Assembly: GCF_964199755.1 (NCBI RefSeq)
Contig: NC_133913.1
Span: forward strand, 5,868,201 to 5,932,200
From: Larus michahellis
Lineage: Eukaryota; Chordata; Aves; Charadriiformes; Laridae
DNA length: 64,000 bases
Direction of reading: 5' to 3'
This document shows, piece after piece, positions 44,301 to 64,000 of this stretch; the first letter of the stretch is position 1; the number at the start of each line of letters is the position of its first letter. The position numbers were made by a program, and so were the translations under genes. A model generated the notes under the pieces. It had not been told where the DNA came from. It searched no databases and was given only the letters and a program-made list of their open reading frames with translations.

Positions 44301-46624
44301 TCCCTTGGGACACCCCAGGACAACCTGATCCCCAAGATGCCTCAGGGCATCCTGGTCCTCAGGGACACCCCAGGGCACCCAATCCCTGGCGACACCCCGG
44401 GACACCTGGTCCTCAGGGCCACCCCAGGGCACCCTGATCCCTGGGGACACCCCAGGACACCTGATCTCCAGGGACACTGCAGGACACCTGGACCTCAGGG
44501 GCACGCCAGGGCACCTTGATGCCCAGGGGACAGCCCAGGACACCTGGTCCTCAGGGTACCCCAGGACACCTGGTCCCCAGGGGCAACTCAGGCACCCTGA
44601 TGCCCAGGGGTGGCACGGGGCACCCAATCCCTGGGGACACCCCAGGACAACCTGATCCTCAAGATGCCTCGGGGCACCCTGGTCCCCAGGGACAGCCCAA
44701 GGCACCCTGATCCCTGGGGACACCCTGATCCCTGGGGACACCCCAGGACACCTGGTCCCCAGGGGCACCCCAGGACACCCTGATCCCCGGGGACACCCCG
44801 GGGCACCTGGTCCTCAGGGACAACCCAGGACATCTGATCCCTGGGGACACCCCAGGACACTTGGACCTCAGGGACACGCCAGGGCACCCAGTCCCTGGGG
44901 ACACCCCAGGACAACCTGATCCCCAAGATGCCTCAGGGCACCCTGGTCGCCAGGGACACCCCAGGGACACCCTGATCCCCAGGGACACCCCGGGGCACCT
45001 GGTCCTCAGGGACACCCCAGGGCACCCAATCCCATGGGACACCCTGGGACACCTGGTCCTCAGGGGCACCCCAGGGCACCCTGATCCCTGGGGACAGCCC
45101 AGGGCACTTGGTCCCCAGGGACACCTCAGGGCACCCTGATCCCTGGGGGTGGCAGAGCCCTCGGGCACCCATTACCCCAGGCACCCGCTGCTCCCCCCAT
45201 TGGGCCGGTGCCCAGGACATCCCAGTCCCCCCAGTGCACCCCAGTCCCGCAGTGCCCCGTCCCCAGCACGGCACGATCCCAACCAGTGGCAGGTCCCCAG
45301 CGTGTCCCAGTTGTCCCCCCCCGCTGCTCCCTCCTGCCCTCCAGTATACCCAGCCCAAGCCCAGTGTGACCCCTGTTCCCCCAGTTATACCCCACCACGG
45401 CCCCAGTATGACCCCCATTCCCCCAGTGTACCCCACCACGGCCCCAGTATGGCCCCCATTCCCCCTGCATAGCCCAGTCCCGGTATGATCCCTGTTTCCC
45501 CAGTATAGACCATCACAGCCCCAATATGACCCCCATTGCCCCAGTATACCCCCATCACTGTCCCAGTATAACCCCCATTCCCCCAGCACAGCACAGCCCA
45601 GCCCCCGTGTCACCCCCATTCCCCCGGTAGAGACAAGCCTGGCCCTAGTATGGTCCCCATTCCCCCAGTATACCCCACCATGGCCCCAGTATGACCCCCA
45701 TTACGCCAGTATGGCCCAGCCCCGCCCCAGTATGACCCCCTTTCCCCCAGTACAGTCCAGCTCAGCCCCAGTGTCACCCCCGTTCCCCTGGTACAAATGA
45801 GCTTGGCCCAGTATGACCCCCATTCCCCCAGCATAGCCCCAGTATGACCCCTGTTTCCCCAGTATACGCCATCGCGGCCCCAGTGTCACCCCCATTCCTC
45901 CAGTATAGACAAGCCTGGCCCTAGTATGGTCCCCATTCTCCCAGTATAGCCCAGTCTGGCCCCAGTATGACACCTGTTTCCCCAGTATACGCCATCATGG
46001 CCCCAGTATAACCCCCATTCCCCCAGTATAGCCCAGCTCAGCTCCAGTATGACCCCCATTCTCCCAGTGTAGTCCAGCTCAGCCCCCGTGTCACCCCCAT
46101 TCCCCCAGTATAGCCCAGCCCAGCTCCAGTGTGACCCCCACTCCCCGAGTCTGCCCCAGTCCCGCACACCCCAGTGCAGCACGGCAGCTAAACTGGGGCA
46201 GGGGCGAGCGCACCGGTGGGTCAAGCCGGCCCCTGGCTCGCGGGTGGCAGGTGATCCCGGTGGCCTCGGTGGCCCCGGTGGCTGTGCCCACCTCCCGTCC
46301 CGGTGCCGTAGGCTTCAACCCGCGCTGGGAGGAGACGCTGAGCTTCCAGCTGCGGGCGCCCGAGCTGGCCCTGGTGCGCTTCGTGGTGGAGGACTACGAC
46401 AGCACCTCCTGCAACGACTTCGTGGGCCAGTTCACCCTGCCCCTGGCCAGCATGAGGGAAGGTGGGTGTGTGGCCACCCCGCTGCCCCCGGGGACTGTCC
46501 CCTGTCACCTGCTCAGCCCCCGTCTCTGTCCCCAGGGTATCGCCACATCCATCTGCTCTCCAAGGACGGGGCGTCCCTGTCCCCCGCCACGCTCTTCGTG
46601 CACGTTCGATGCAAGAGCCTGTGA
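32357..46624 (+). CDS. PLCD3: PLCD3, phosphoinositide phospholipase C delta 3
   Basis: Sixteen coding exons: 32357-32459, 36117-36278, 37781-38009, 38099-38228, 38764-38989, 39858-40059, 40158-40302, 40376-40528, 40604-40762, 41085-41120, 41705-41864, 42750-42866, 42980-43128, 44020-44155, 46312-46461, 46536-46624, giving 781 residues (human 789). It hydrolyses PIP2 to IP3 and diacylglycerol at membranes in a calcium-dependent way. In order: PH domain (about 30-155; [14 protein letters not shown]), EF-hands (about 160-290; [24 protein letters not shown]), X domain with catalytic His331/Asn332 (SSSHNTYLT), Glu361/Asp363 (VELDCWEG), His376 (YHGHTLTSK) and Glu410 (LENHCG), an acidic linker with 15 consecutive Glu (480-494), Y domain (about 530-650; [17 protein letters not shown]) and C2 domain (about 655-778). 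The His331-Glu361 and Glu361-Glu410 spacings (30 and 49) equal those of PLC-delta1. Intron 3 is AT-AG. Exon 10 (12 codons) is the least certain exon. Confidence 0.95.
32580..33190. repeat. GTCCCCATGGCAGGGA tandem repeat in PLCD3 intron 1
   Basis: About 0.6 kb of copies of a unit near 16-18 bp with the core TCCCCATGGC(A)GGGAG, interspersed with AGGTGGATGGGGTCCCC. The CCATGG core is an NcoI-like palindrome. This is the first of three different arrays within intron 1. Confidence 0.9.
33345..33372 (+). repeat. MIR-like tail remnant
   Basis: TTGCCTCAGTTTCCCCACAC, matching the MIR SINE tail core, in PLCD3 intron 1. Only the tail is recognisable. Confidence 0.4.
33600..34515. repeat. Minisatellite of GTGCATCCATGTGTCC-type in PLCD3 intron 1
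   Basis: About 0.9 kb built from four- to eight-base words (GTGC, ATCC, GTGT, CCCT, CCAT) in irregular order, such as TCCGTGCATCCATGTGTCCC. It is a degenerate short-word array with no stop codon on the frames used by the 501- and 495-codon plus frames, which are not genes. Confidence 0.9.
35010..35990. repeat. CATCCCATCCTGTCC pyrimidine-rich array in PLCD3 intron 1
   Basis: Almost 1 kb based on the pentamer CATCC/TGTCC. A larger unit containing CCCCTCTCCTGTCCATGCCA and TTCATCCTGTTCCATGCCAA recurs at about 35440, 35555 and 35670, i.e. roughly every 115 bp. Strong strand asymmetry: the plus strand is over 70% pyrimidine by eye. Confidence 0.9.
36410..37260. repeat. ACCCCCACCCAGGACCCAG array filling PLCD3 intron 2
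   Basis: About 0.85 kb of copies of a unit near 19 bp, CCCACCCAGGACCCAGACC and variants (CACCTGGGACC, CACCCTGGAACC), G-poor on the plus strand. It occupies most of the intron between coding exons 2 and 3. Larger blocks repeat, for instance 36990-37060 against 36940-36990. Confidence 0.9.
38010..38098 (+). other. PLCD3: U12-type (AT-AG) intron 3 of PLCD3
   Basis: An 89-nt intron starting ATATCCTTT, the exact U12 AT-type 5' splice site, and ending GTAG. A TTCCTTACC (38081-38089) differs at one position from the U12 branch-site consensus TTCCTTAAC and lies about 10 nt from the acceptor, the normal U12 distance. No GT donor restores the frame. Splicing here gives CA|C (His) followed by WIH, as in the human protein (LDHWIH). 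Phospholipase C genes are a known host family for minor-spliceosome introns. Confidence 0.9.
38498..38522 (-). repeat. MIR-like tail remnant
   Basis: CCTGGGGAAACTGAGGCACGG on the plus strand, the reverse complement of the CCTCAGTTTCCCC MIR tail, in PLCD3 intron 4. The element body is not visible. Confidence 0.35.
39235..39790. repeat. Tandem repeat of about 100 bp in PLCD3 intron 5
   Basis: Five diverged copies of a unit carrying CCTCCACATCTCCTGGGTG, then TGCCAGGTCCAGGGTGAA, then GGCAC...GGACA. Copies begin near 39285, 39345, 39440, 39530 and 39610, with the last half-copy near 39730. It ends about 70 bp before exon 6. Confidence 0.75.
40795..41030. repeat. About 30-bp tandem repeat in PLCD3 intron 9
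   Basis: Eight or so copies of GTGTCCTGGTGGTGCTGGG followed by GGACCA, period about 30 bp. It fills the short intron between exons 9 and 10. The unit is G-rich on the plus strand, opposite to the intron 2 array. Confidence 0.9.
41270..41620. repeat. CTCCATCACCT-type array in PLCD3 intron 10
   Basis: About 350 bp of degenerate copies of TCTCCATCACCTCGAGG/TTCTCCATCACTTTGGGT, unit near 20-24 bp. Confidence 0.8.
42000..42620. repeat. GGTCTGGGGTCAGGGTC array in PLCD3 intron 11
   Basis: About 0.6 kb of short degenerate copies built from GGGTC, TGGGG and CAGGGT (for example GGTCTGGGGTCCAGGGTC). It is strongly G-rich on the coding strand with frequent GGG/GGGG runs. Confidence 0.85.
43180..43975. 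repeat. About 54-bp minisatellite in PLCD3 intron 13
   Basis: Copies of a unit near 54 bp containing CCCAGCCATGTGCCACC, CTTCTCCTGGGGACACCAA and CCCTGTCCCC. The right half (43690-43970) is homogeneous, while the left half is diverged with longer spacing. It ends about 45 bp before exon 14. Confidence 0.9.
44180..45150. repeat. GGGACACCCCAGGACACCTG array in PLCD3 intron 14
   Basis: Almost 1 kb of units of about 25-30 bp, GGGACACCCCAGGACACCTG followed by GTCCTCA or ATCCCC. The first of two unrelated arrays in this 2.2-kb intron. Confidence 0.92.
45340..46165. repeat. CCCCAGTATGACCCCCATTC array in PLCD3 intron 14
   Basis: About 0.8 kb of units near 30-37 bp with the core CCCCAGTATGACCCCCATTC followed by CCCCAGTATAGCCCAGC. 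It has repeated CAG and polypyrimidine tracts. It directly follows the 44180-45150 array after a non-repeated 190 bp. Confidence 0.92.
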
Positions 46625-47187
46625 GGTCCCCGTGGTCCCGGTGGGAGGGACACCGTGTCCCCCTGTGGAGGACAACGTGGTCCTCCATGGGGTGGGCACC
46701 CTCCTGCGCCGGAGACACCCTGCTCCCTGTGCGGGGACAGCCTGGGGACACCGCTTGCCTGGCCGCGGTGACAGCAGGGCTGGTTGGGGGACCCCAGGGG
46801 GTAGGGGACCCCCTCCGTGTCCCGTAGTGCCACCACATGTGCTGGACTCTGTGCCCCACTCCTCCCCTCCCTGGCGGTGACCCTGAGGGGACAGGGACAC
46901 TGCGACAACCAGGAGGGGGTGACCAGGCCACCGAAAGCCCAACACAGCCCCAGGGGGGCGAGGTGGGTGACAGCAACCCCCGAATGTCCCCACCGCCAGC
47001 CACGCTCGATCCCAGCCCCTCCTTGGGCTGCAAGGACAGTGCCATCGCCATGAGGTCCCCGAGGGGACCCTGCCACCACGCGCCCCATTGCGCCCACGGT
47101 GTCACGGCTTCGCTCGGCTGGCGGCCGCGTTCCCAACCCCTGCTCCAGCACCGGGCACGGATTTATACCCCGGTGTCACGCCAGACA

Positions 47188-47193
47188 AATAAA
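47188..47193 (+). terminator. PLCD3: Poly(A) signal of PLCD3
   Basis: AATAAA followed by GGTTTTATTTTAACAG, 564 bp after the PLCD3 stop codon. The T-rich stretch directly behind fits a cleavage region near 47210. The 3' UTR is about 0.58 kb. Confidence 0.8.
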
Positions 47194-47214
47194 GGTTTTA
47201 TTTTAACAGAGCCT

Positions 47215-48640
47215 GTCCCGGCGTCCCTGTCACCTCCTGGGGCCAGTTGAGGGGCAAGGGGGGAAGAAGCTGGGGGGCATAAGGGCTGAGCCCACCCCCA
47301 AACACAGCACTACCCCGGGGAGCCGCCAGGCACCCATGGGTGCTGCACCCATGGGGGTCGGGGGGGAAATTGTCGGAGCAGCCCCCGAAAGTGCCATGGG
47401 GACAGGGGGAGGGTCCCACCGGACACCCCTCCCCCCCAGCCTCCCCCAGCCCAGGACACCGGGGACACGGGAGGGGACACGGGAGGGGAGGCGGAGGTAC
47501 TTGCATAGGTGACAGGGGACCCTGAGCAGGGGGGATGCAATGGCACTGCCGGGGGGGGATGTGACAGGCTCCCGGCCCCCCACCGATGCCCTGCACGTCC
47601 AGGCCAGGGCGGGCAAAGGCCCTCGGGGTCCGTGGTGTGCCACGGGGGCACGACGGGGACACAGAGGGACAGGGAGGCGGGGGAGTGCATAGACGGGGTC
47701 TTGGCCTTGGCGTGCAGCTTTGGAAACCTTTGGCTGGGAGGGCAGGAGCCTCTCGGAGCTCTCGGTGGACACAGTTCATGGTGACGGCAGGAGGCGACAG
47801 GCTGTCCGGGCACTTGTTTCCCAACACATCTCGATGGGATGAAGGCTTTCCATGAAAGAAAACAATTCCTTTACCTCGGAGGTTCCCGTAGCGCAAGACG
47901 AGCCTGGTGGAAGAGGCACCGGGGTGGCCGGAGAGGCTGAAGCCCCGGCACGATGCTGACGGTGCGTCGCAGGGCAGTCGCTTGCGCGTGTATCCGTATT
48001 TCCATGCTTCCAGAGAAAAAGCAGCCGAGCAGAGAGCCTCGAGGTGCGGCAGCGGTGACGGATCATCCCCCCGGTGCCCCGGCGTCACGAAGGGTGGCGG
48101 AGAGGAACGACCCTGAGGAGTCTGAGCAGAGCCGGGTGCGCCGGACGAGCCCCGGCGGCAGCGAGGAGCCAAGTCCCCCCCAAATCTCCGGGCGTCGCTG
48201 CTCCTCGGTTCAGCGCTTGCCCCGTTGAGCAGAGAGGGTCCGCGTCTCCGAGGCTGGGGAGGAGAAGGGACAAGGCATCGCTTGCACAAATAGCCCTTAG
48301 AAAGAAATTGCGACGTGCTCCCAAGCCCGCGGGGGAGGGACGGCGCCATCCTCCCTCTCCAGGCACCCGTGGGAAGGGCCGGGTAGAACGGAGGAACGAG
48401 CAAACCGGGGGAAAACAGCCGAGCAGGGGAGAGAGCCCAGAACAGCCTCCAGGCGGGCAGGAAGGCTCGGCCTCGGCAGCCCGGCCGCTGCATCCCGCTG
48501 CTCCCGAGCCATTCGGTGCAGCAAGCATCTACCTCGGATGGCCCCGTCGAGAAGTCATGGTCCGGTGACCCGGAGGTGGCCTTCAGCAGACGAATGCAAC
48601 TCGTGTCAGTTTGGAACAGGAAAGATTTAAAATATATATA
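47215..48640. other. Interval between convergent PLCD3 and NMT1 ends
   Basis: GC-rich, single-copy sequence with no supported exon. A 487-codon minus-strand frame spans nearly all of it but starts inside the NMT1 poly(A) region, is Pro/Ser/Arg-rich and ends at the PLCD3 cleavage site. A longer NMT1 3' UTR could extend into this interval. Confidence 0.5.
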
Positions 48641-48649
48641 ATATATACT

Positions 48650-48655
48650 TTTATT
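48650..48655 (-). terminator. NMT1: Candidate poly(A) signal of NMT1
   Basis: AATAAA on the minus strand (in GAATAATAAAAGTATAT), about 300 bp after the NMT1 stop codon, followed by an AT-rich segment. The human NMT1 3' UTR is much longer, so distal sites may be used too. Confidence 0.6.
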
Positions 48656-48954
48656 ATTCACCCGTTAACTCCATTATATGCCAATCATGAGCTAGTTTCA
48701 GCAGTTACATTCCCTTGATCACGTCTTTACGAGGATGCAATTAAATCAAAACAAAGGAGACGGCTGACGCCGGCGGGGGAGCGGCGGCCGGCGCTGCGGG
48801 ACGCGGTCGGTGAATCCAGGCGGTGGGGCGGCTGCGCGGCTGCTTCGCTTCCACCTCTCCCGGCACGGGTCCAACTCCGGCAGAAAGGACGAGGGCAGCA
48901 CCTCCGCCGGGGCCGGCTCCTCGGCGGCGCCGCGCTCTCCTGGCAAGGGCTCGC

Positions 48955-59861
<10,907 letters not shown>

Positions 59862-62800
59862 CTAGGGAACAAAAGAAACATCATTAGAGCCTTTCTTTTA
59901 CCGGAGAACATTTATAAGGTTTCTAAAGCTCCCTAAAGAAAATACAAGCTCCCTGCTCTGAATCCAAGTCTCCGGGAGGAGGAATACCCAGTGCACGGGG
60001 GGTGCGGCCACGTGTCCTCTCCCCAGCATCCCTCCCCGCGGTGAGCTCCCAAAAGGGGACCAGCGCCAACATCTCCCAGCCCACGAGCCAGCCCTGCACT
60101 GCAGGTGACCACGTCTTTGCTGTCACATCACCCTGCTCAGCCCCAACATGCCCAAAGCCACCACGTGGAACATCAGGGATGCCCAGCTTGGGCTTTTTCC
60201 TCCTCTCTGAGCCCAAGGAGAGACATGGGAGCAGGAAACACTTGTCCAGCCTTGGTCCGGCCACAGCAGGGCCAGGCACCAGAGAGGGGCTGGTGGCCAA
60301 GGACACTGCACCAAATGTCACCCCCCCTGCAGAGGTGATGACCTTGGGAGAACAGGTGGCTGTTCGATTGGAAAATTATTATATTGTTATCGTGGAGCTG
60401 GAAAACGGAGACTGAGCAGCAAATCTCTTTGGGAACACAGGGTGGGAAGCGCCTGTGCCAGGGCATCGCTCCTCCTTCCAGGGATGCGGGGACACCCAGA
60501 TGATGACGGCCCCAAAGCAGCCGCAGGTGTGGAACGTCGCGCTGAGCCCGGCCTCGCCGACGGGCAGGTCTGGCTGGGACTTGATGCCAAGAGACAGGAG
60601 AGGCGCCTGCCACCAGCACGGCACGTGTCATCTCAGCCCTGCCGAGATATCCCAAGGCGGGACAGGTGACGTTACTGCTGTGGAACTGGGGCACCCCAAG
60701 CCGGGAGCCTCCCTGCCAACGGTCCCCCAAACCAGGTTACGGTCCCTGAGAGGGTCACGGCTCAGGTGGAAATTCAACCCCAGAGACGGCTGGAGCAGGA
60801 TCGAGCAGAGGGATGAGAGGGAAAGAGAGGGGGACACTGGGCCAGTGGCCGACACACACGAGGGGTCTTCTGCAAAGCACACCGCCAGTGTCGCTCAGCT
60901 CTGTCCTGTCCCCATCAATGGCACAGAGTTCGTTTTGCAGTAAAGCCACAGCATCTTCCTCCTTCTGTTTTCACCGAGGATGAAAACCTGCGTCTGGCTC
61001 CACAGGGGGAGAACGGAGCCATGGAGAATCCTGGGTGGGAGCCGCTCTTTGCATCTCCACAGCACCTACAACCGCCAAGCCCACCACCAGCCCGCACCAG
61101 AGCGGTTCTGGCTGGAAACCGGTACAAGCTCTGTGGGACTGGGTCTGCCCTACCTGCCCTGGAGACTCCCACCAGCCCCGACACCGTGGGACGTGTCCCT
61201 GCGCTCCTGCGCCCAGGGACCTCATCCTCTTCTTTCCCCAAATCTCAGCTCGGGGATCCAAGCCAGTATATTATTTACTCTAAGATATAGAGGCACCTCC
61301 TTCCTTGCACCCCAAAACGATTGCTGCTTTCACAGCGGGGACAACGGCACGGCTCTCATCTGCCCAGAGGCAGACGGTGAACCGAAGGCACCGGCCAGCC
61401 TGGAACCAACCCCCGGCCAAGTCCTGCTTACTCCTGGACCAGCTTAATGTCTTTACCAAACACAAGACAGCAGTAAAATGGGTGGAGCGAGAAAAAGAAA
61501 GAAGCAACACGCTGGAAAATACGTTGGAACGGCGTCCAACTATGTATTTCAGCAAGGCCAGGAAAAGGAGAAAGCAGGGAGGGGAATAAGGTTTAAAAAA
61601 AAATATCCCTGGTCTGAGCAGGGAGTTTGGAAACCAGGGAAAAGCGGGCTGAGAAATGCTTTTTTTGAGGGACGGAGCCGGGAAGGCTGGGTGCGGGGAT
61701 GCCTGCGGATGGCGAGGCCGCCGCTGCTCCCGGCGCAGAAACCCGACTTGACGGGCAGCCGTCGCCCCGCGGAACGGAGACGTCTGGTTTGCAGGACACG
61801 GAGCAGCTGAGCAGGGGAAGGCGGCTTTCCTCCGGACAAAACCCGACCAGCAGCGGGGACTCTGCTGGATGGCATCTGTTTGGCAAAAAAGATTCCTGGC
61901 TGTCGGCAGAGCCCCCACGTGAAACACCGGGAGACGGCAAGCGTCCGCCCACCGGCACGGGGAACAAGCAGTGGCGTAGGGCGAGCTGCTCCCCAAAAAG
62001 GGGCTCGATGAGAAGCCCCCCTTCTTTTCCAAGAGCACAGAGAGGAGCAGCCACAAAGCCGCAGCTCTGCGGGGATCAGCATCCCTGGGGAGGGGGGAGG
62101 ACGCCTCACCTTTCCTCCCACCCCCAGAAAGGGCTTTACCTCCAGCCGAGGAGCCGCAAGCTCTGACATGACAGCAAAAGTAATTACGGCAAAGCGGTGT
62201 TGACACCGCTATTGATTTTGGTGACAAATGCGCAATGTTGGGTTGGGTTTTTTTTGTGGGTTTGTTTTTTTGGTTTTTTTTTGTTTTTTTTTTTTTTTTA
62301 ACTCCTTTGCAGCAGAGCACAAGCGAGACCTGGCCAGTGCCCAGCCAGCCACGATGGCCACACTGAGGTTCTGGGATGAGCCAAACCACCCACCGCGGAG
62401 CTGCAATAAACACATCCAACTCATTCCTTCCCGATTTTAACACCGCAAACTTGACAGCATGAGGGGCTTTGCGAGCACGTGCAAGGGCAGACGCTGGGAA
62501 GCCGCCCCTTTCCAAAGGAGACGGACACGTTTTCCCAGGTCACCTCCGAGTTGGGATGCTGTGGGCGTCAGATGCGACAAATAAAATCCTCCCAGCCCCT
62601 GCATATTCAGTCGGCGTCGCTTTGCTTCATAAATCAGAGCTGCCAACTCCCTGCTTGCCGCTAATGAGTTCAGCCCAACCAATATCGCTCCAGCCCCACG
62701 CCGGGCTCGCAGGTAAAAGCGCTGAGAAAAACCCTCCCTGATTTATGAGCAAAGCCATCGTGACCTGGAAGAAATCAGGGTGGCACGAGGTGGGATGAGG

Positions 62801-64000
62801 TTGTTGCAATCCCAGGTGCCGTGACATGGGGAAGGGCCCTGCTCCAGCTGGGAGATGAAAACCAACCCGGCAGAGGAGTCGCCAGCACGCAGGAAAATGC
62901 TGGGAAACCCGAAGGTCCAACTCGCTACACCTTGGGAAGCAACAATTATAGGCATTTTCTATTTTTAAGTCCATTTAGGAAAGAGAATATCTTCTTCTTT
63001 ATGCTCCAGTGTAGCTGAAGCCCCTTGGACGCTCCCTAAATTAACGGCATCATCCCAACAGTGTCCTGGGATGAGCTGCACCGTCCGAAATCCCAGTTAC
63101 CACAGTCGCTGCAAGGGCTGACGCCGGTTTTACCCCCCAGGAAGGGTTAAGCGCCAGGCCGGCCAGCTCCCGTCCCACAGCCCACGGCCCTCCCGGCTGC
63201 GCTTACGGCGTTTTTCCCCCGTTATCTCCTCTCCAGCCCGAGCTGCTTTGAGAGATAAAGCGGGTGGAGGAGGGCGCGTTGGCTGCTCTACGCGAAACAT
63301 CTCCCGATCCCCTCCGGGATCACAACGGTCTGTTTTCGGACTAAGGAAAATACTTTTCCCTTCTCCCAGAAAAGGCATCACCACCATGACGGCCATTCCC
63401 TATCGCTGCAACCCCCCTTCCCCGCTACCAGACGGCCCCTCCAGTTTGAGGGAAAGGAGCCCAATTTAACCGCTGCGCAGAAAATAATACCTATAACCTG
63501 AGCGATCTCGAAAGCAGACTTTTGGAAGCACCTAAATAAACCGGCTGTGCTTGTTCAAGGTGAGACACGCTCAGCCTGACCGTCCTCCACCAGCAGACAC
63601 AACCAGTAACAAACTGGGGCTCAGCACCCAGTTATGTACCACCTGGATCCATGCGCGCTCCCGCTGTATTCCCAGATCCGAGAGCTTTATTTTTGCAACT
63701 TGGGGGAGCACAAGGGAGGACAACCGCGGCTGCGGCCGGCTCCCCGCAGCTGCCGGGCTCCCGAAGCCCAGCAGGAAGCTCTGGGTCGGCACGGGGGGAT
63801 TTCGATGGCAAGGGCAGGGCGCTATTCCCCACAGCGTACACGTTGCGGCCATCAAAAAGCATCTTTCGTTACACAAATCGAAAGGCCACGCTTGGGCTCT
63901 CAGACCGTCTCCCACCTAAGGCAGCAAACGGTACCAAACGCCGCTCGTTTTTCCTCAAAACCCAAACTGGAAACGCAGACTGGGACAAGGGCTTGTGCGG
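59862..64000. other. NMT1: NMT1 intron 1, no exon found
   Basis: The stretch upstream of NMT1 coding exon 2. I searched the minus strand for the acidic first-exon sequence expected for NMT1 (His/Asp/Cys/Glu-rich before the exon 2 junction) and did not find it. A T-rich stretch lies at 62240-62300. Otherwise it is ordinary single-copy sequence. Confidence 0.6.

Noticed and set aside
47198-48661. 487-codon minus-strand open frame between PLCD3 and NMT1
   Set aside because: Starts within the AT-rich NMT1 poly(A) region, covers single-copy GC-rich sequence with Pro/Ser/Arg bias typical of chance frames in GC-rich DNA, and ends in the PLCD3 cleavage region. Worth a conservation check, but not annotated.

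Overview
This window is vertebrate nuclear DNA, almost certainly from a bird. The genes are split by spliceosomal introns. NMT1 intron 11 carries two 3' ends of CR1 LINEs of the avian type. The sequence is very GC-rich and crowded with G/C-rich minisatellites and long G/C homopolymers, as is typical of an avian microchromosome. The order HEXIM1 - ACBD4 - PLCD3 - NMT1 matches human 17q21.31 (inverted here), so the block is the bird counterpart of that region. The species cannot be told from the sequence.

Layout. 1-828 (minus): 5' exons of a myosin-light-chain-kinase-like gene that runs off the left edge. 0.83-10 kb: mostly non-coding, with two large minisatellites (4.4-5.3 kb and 5.6-6.8 kb) flanking a GC-box-rich CpG island. 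10.1-10.5 kb: a CpG-island promoter with CCAAT boxes and the first exon of an unidentified plus-strand transcript that may continue to about 13.4 kb. 15.8-16.7 kb (minus): the intronless HEXIM1 gene with a TATA box and upstream CCAAT boxes. 18.4-26.2 kb (minus): complete ACBD4 in 10 coding exons. 26.4-32.1 kb: minisatellites. 32.4-46.6 kb (plus): complete PLCD3 in 16 coding exons, many of whose introns are filled by tandem repeats of unrelated unit. 48.95-59.86 kb (minus): NMT1 coding exons 2 to the end. Its first coding exon lies beyond the right edge.

Exon chains were rebuilt by hand from splice sites and reading phase. The ACBD4 exons sum to 1089 nt (362 residues plus stop), the PLCD3 exons to 2346 nt (781 residues plus stop), and the NMT1 exons leave exactly 453 residues plus stop after the split first codon. 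This arithmetic supports the models. ACBD4 and PLCD3 are head-to-head about 6.2 kb apart. PLCD3 and NMT1 are tail-to-tail with about 1.4 kb between their poly(A) signals.

The genes do not form one pathway. HEXIM1 restrains P-TEFb in the nucleus. ACBD4 is a tail-anchored acyl-CoA-binding protein of the peroxisome-ER tether type. PLCD3 hydrolyses PIP2. NMT1 attaches myristate to N-terminal glycine. The most notable observations are an AT-AG minor-spliceosome (U12-type) intron in PLCD3, the MYLK-like kinase gene beside HEXIM1 that has no counterpart I know of in the human block, and the concentration of different minisatellites in and around PLCD3.
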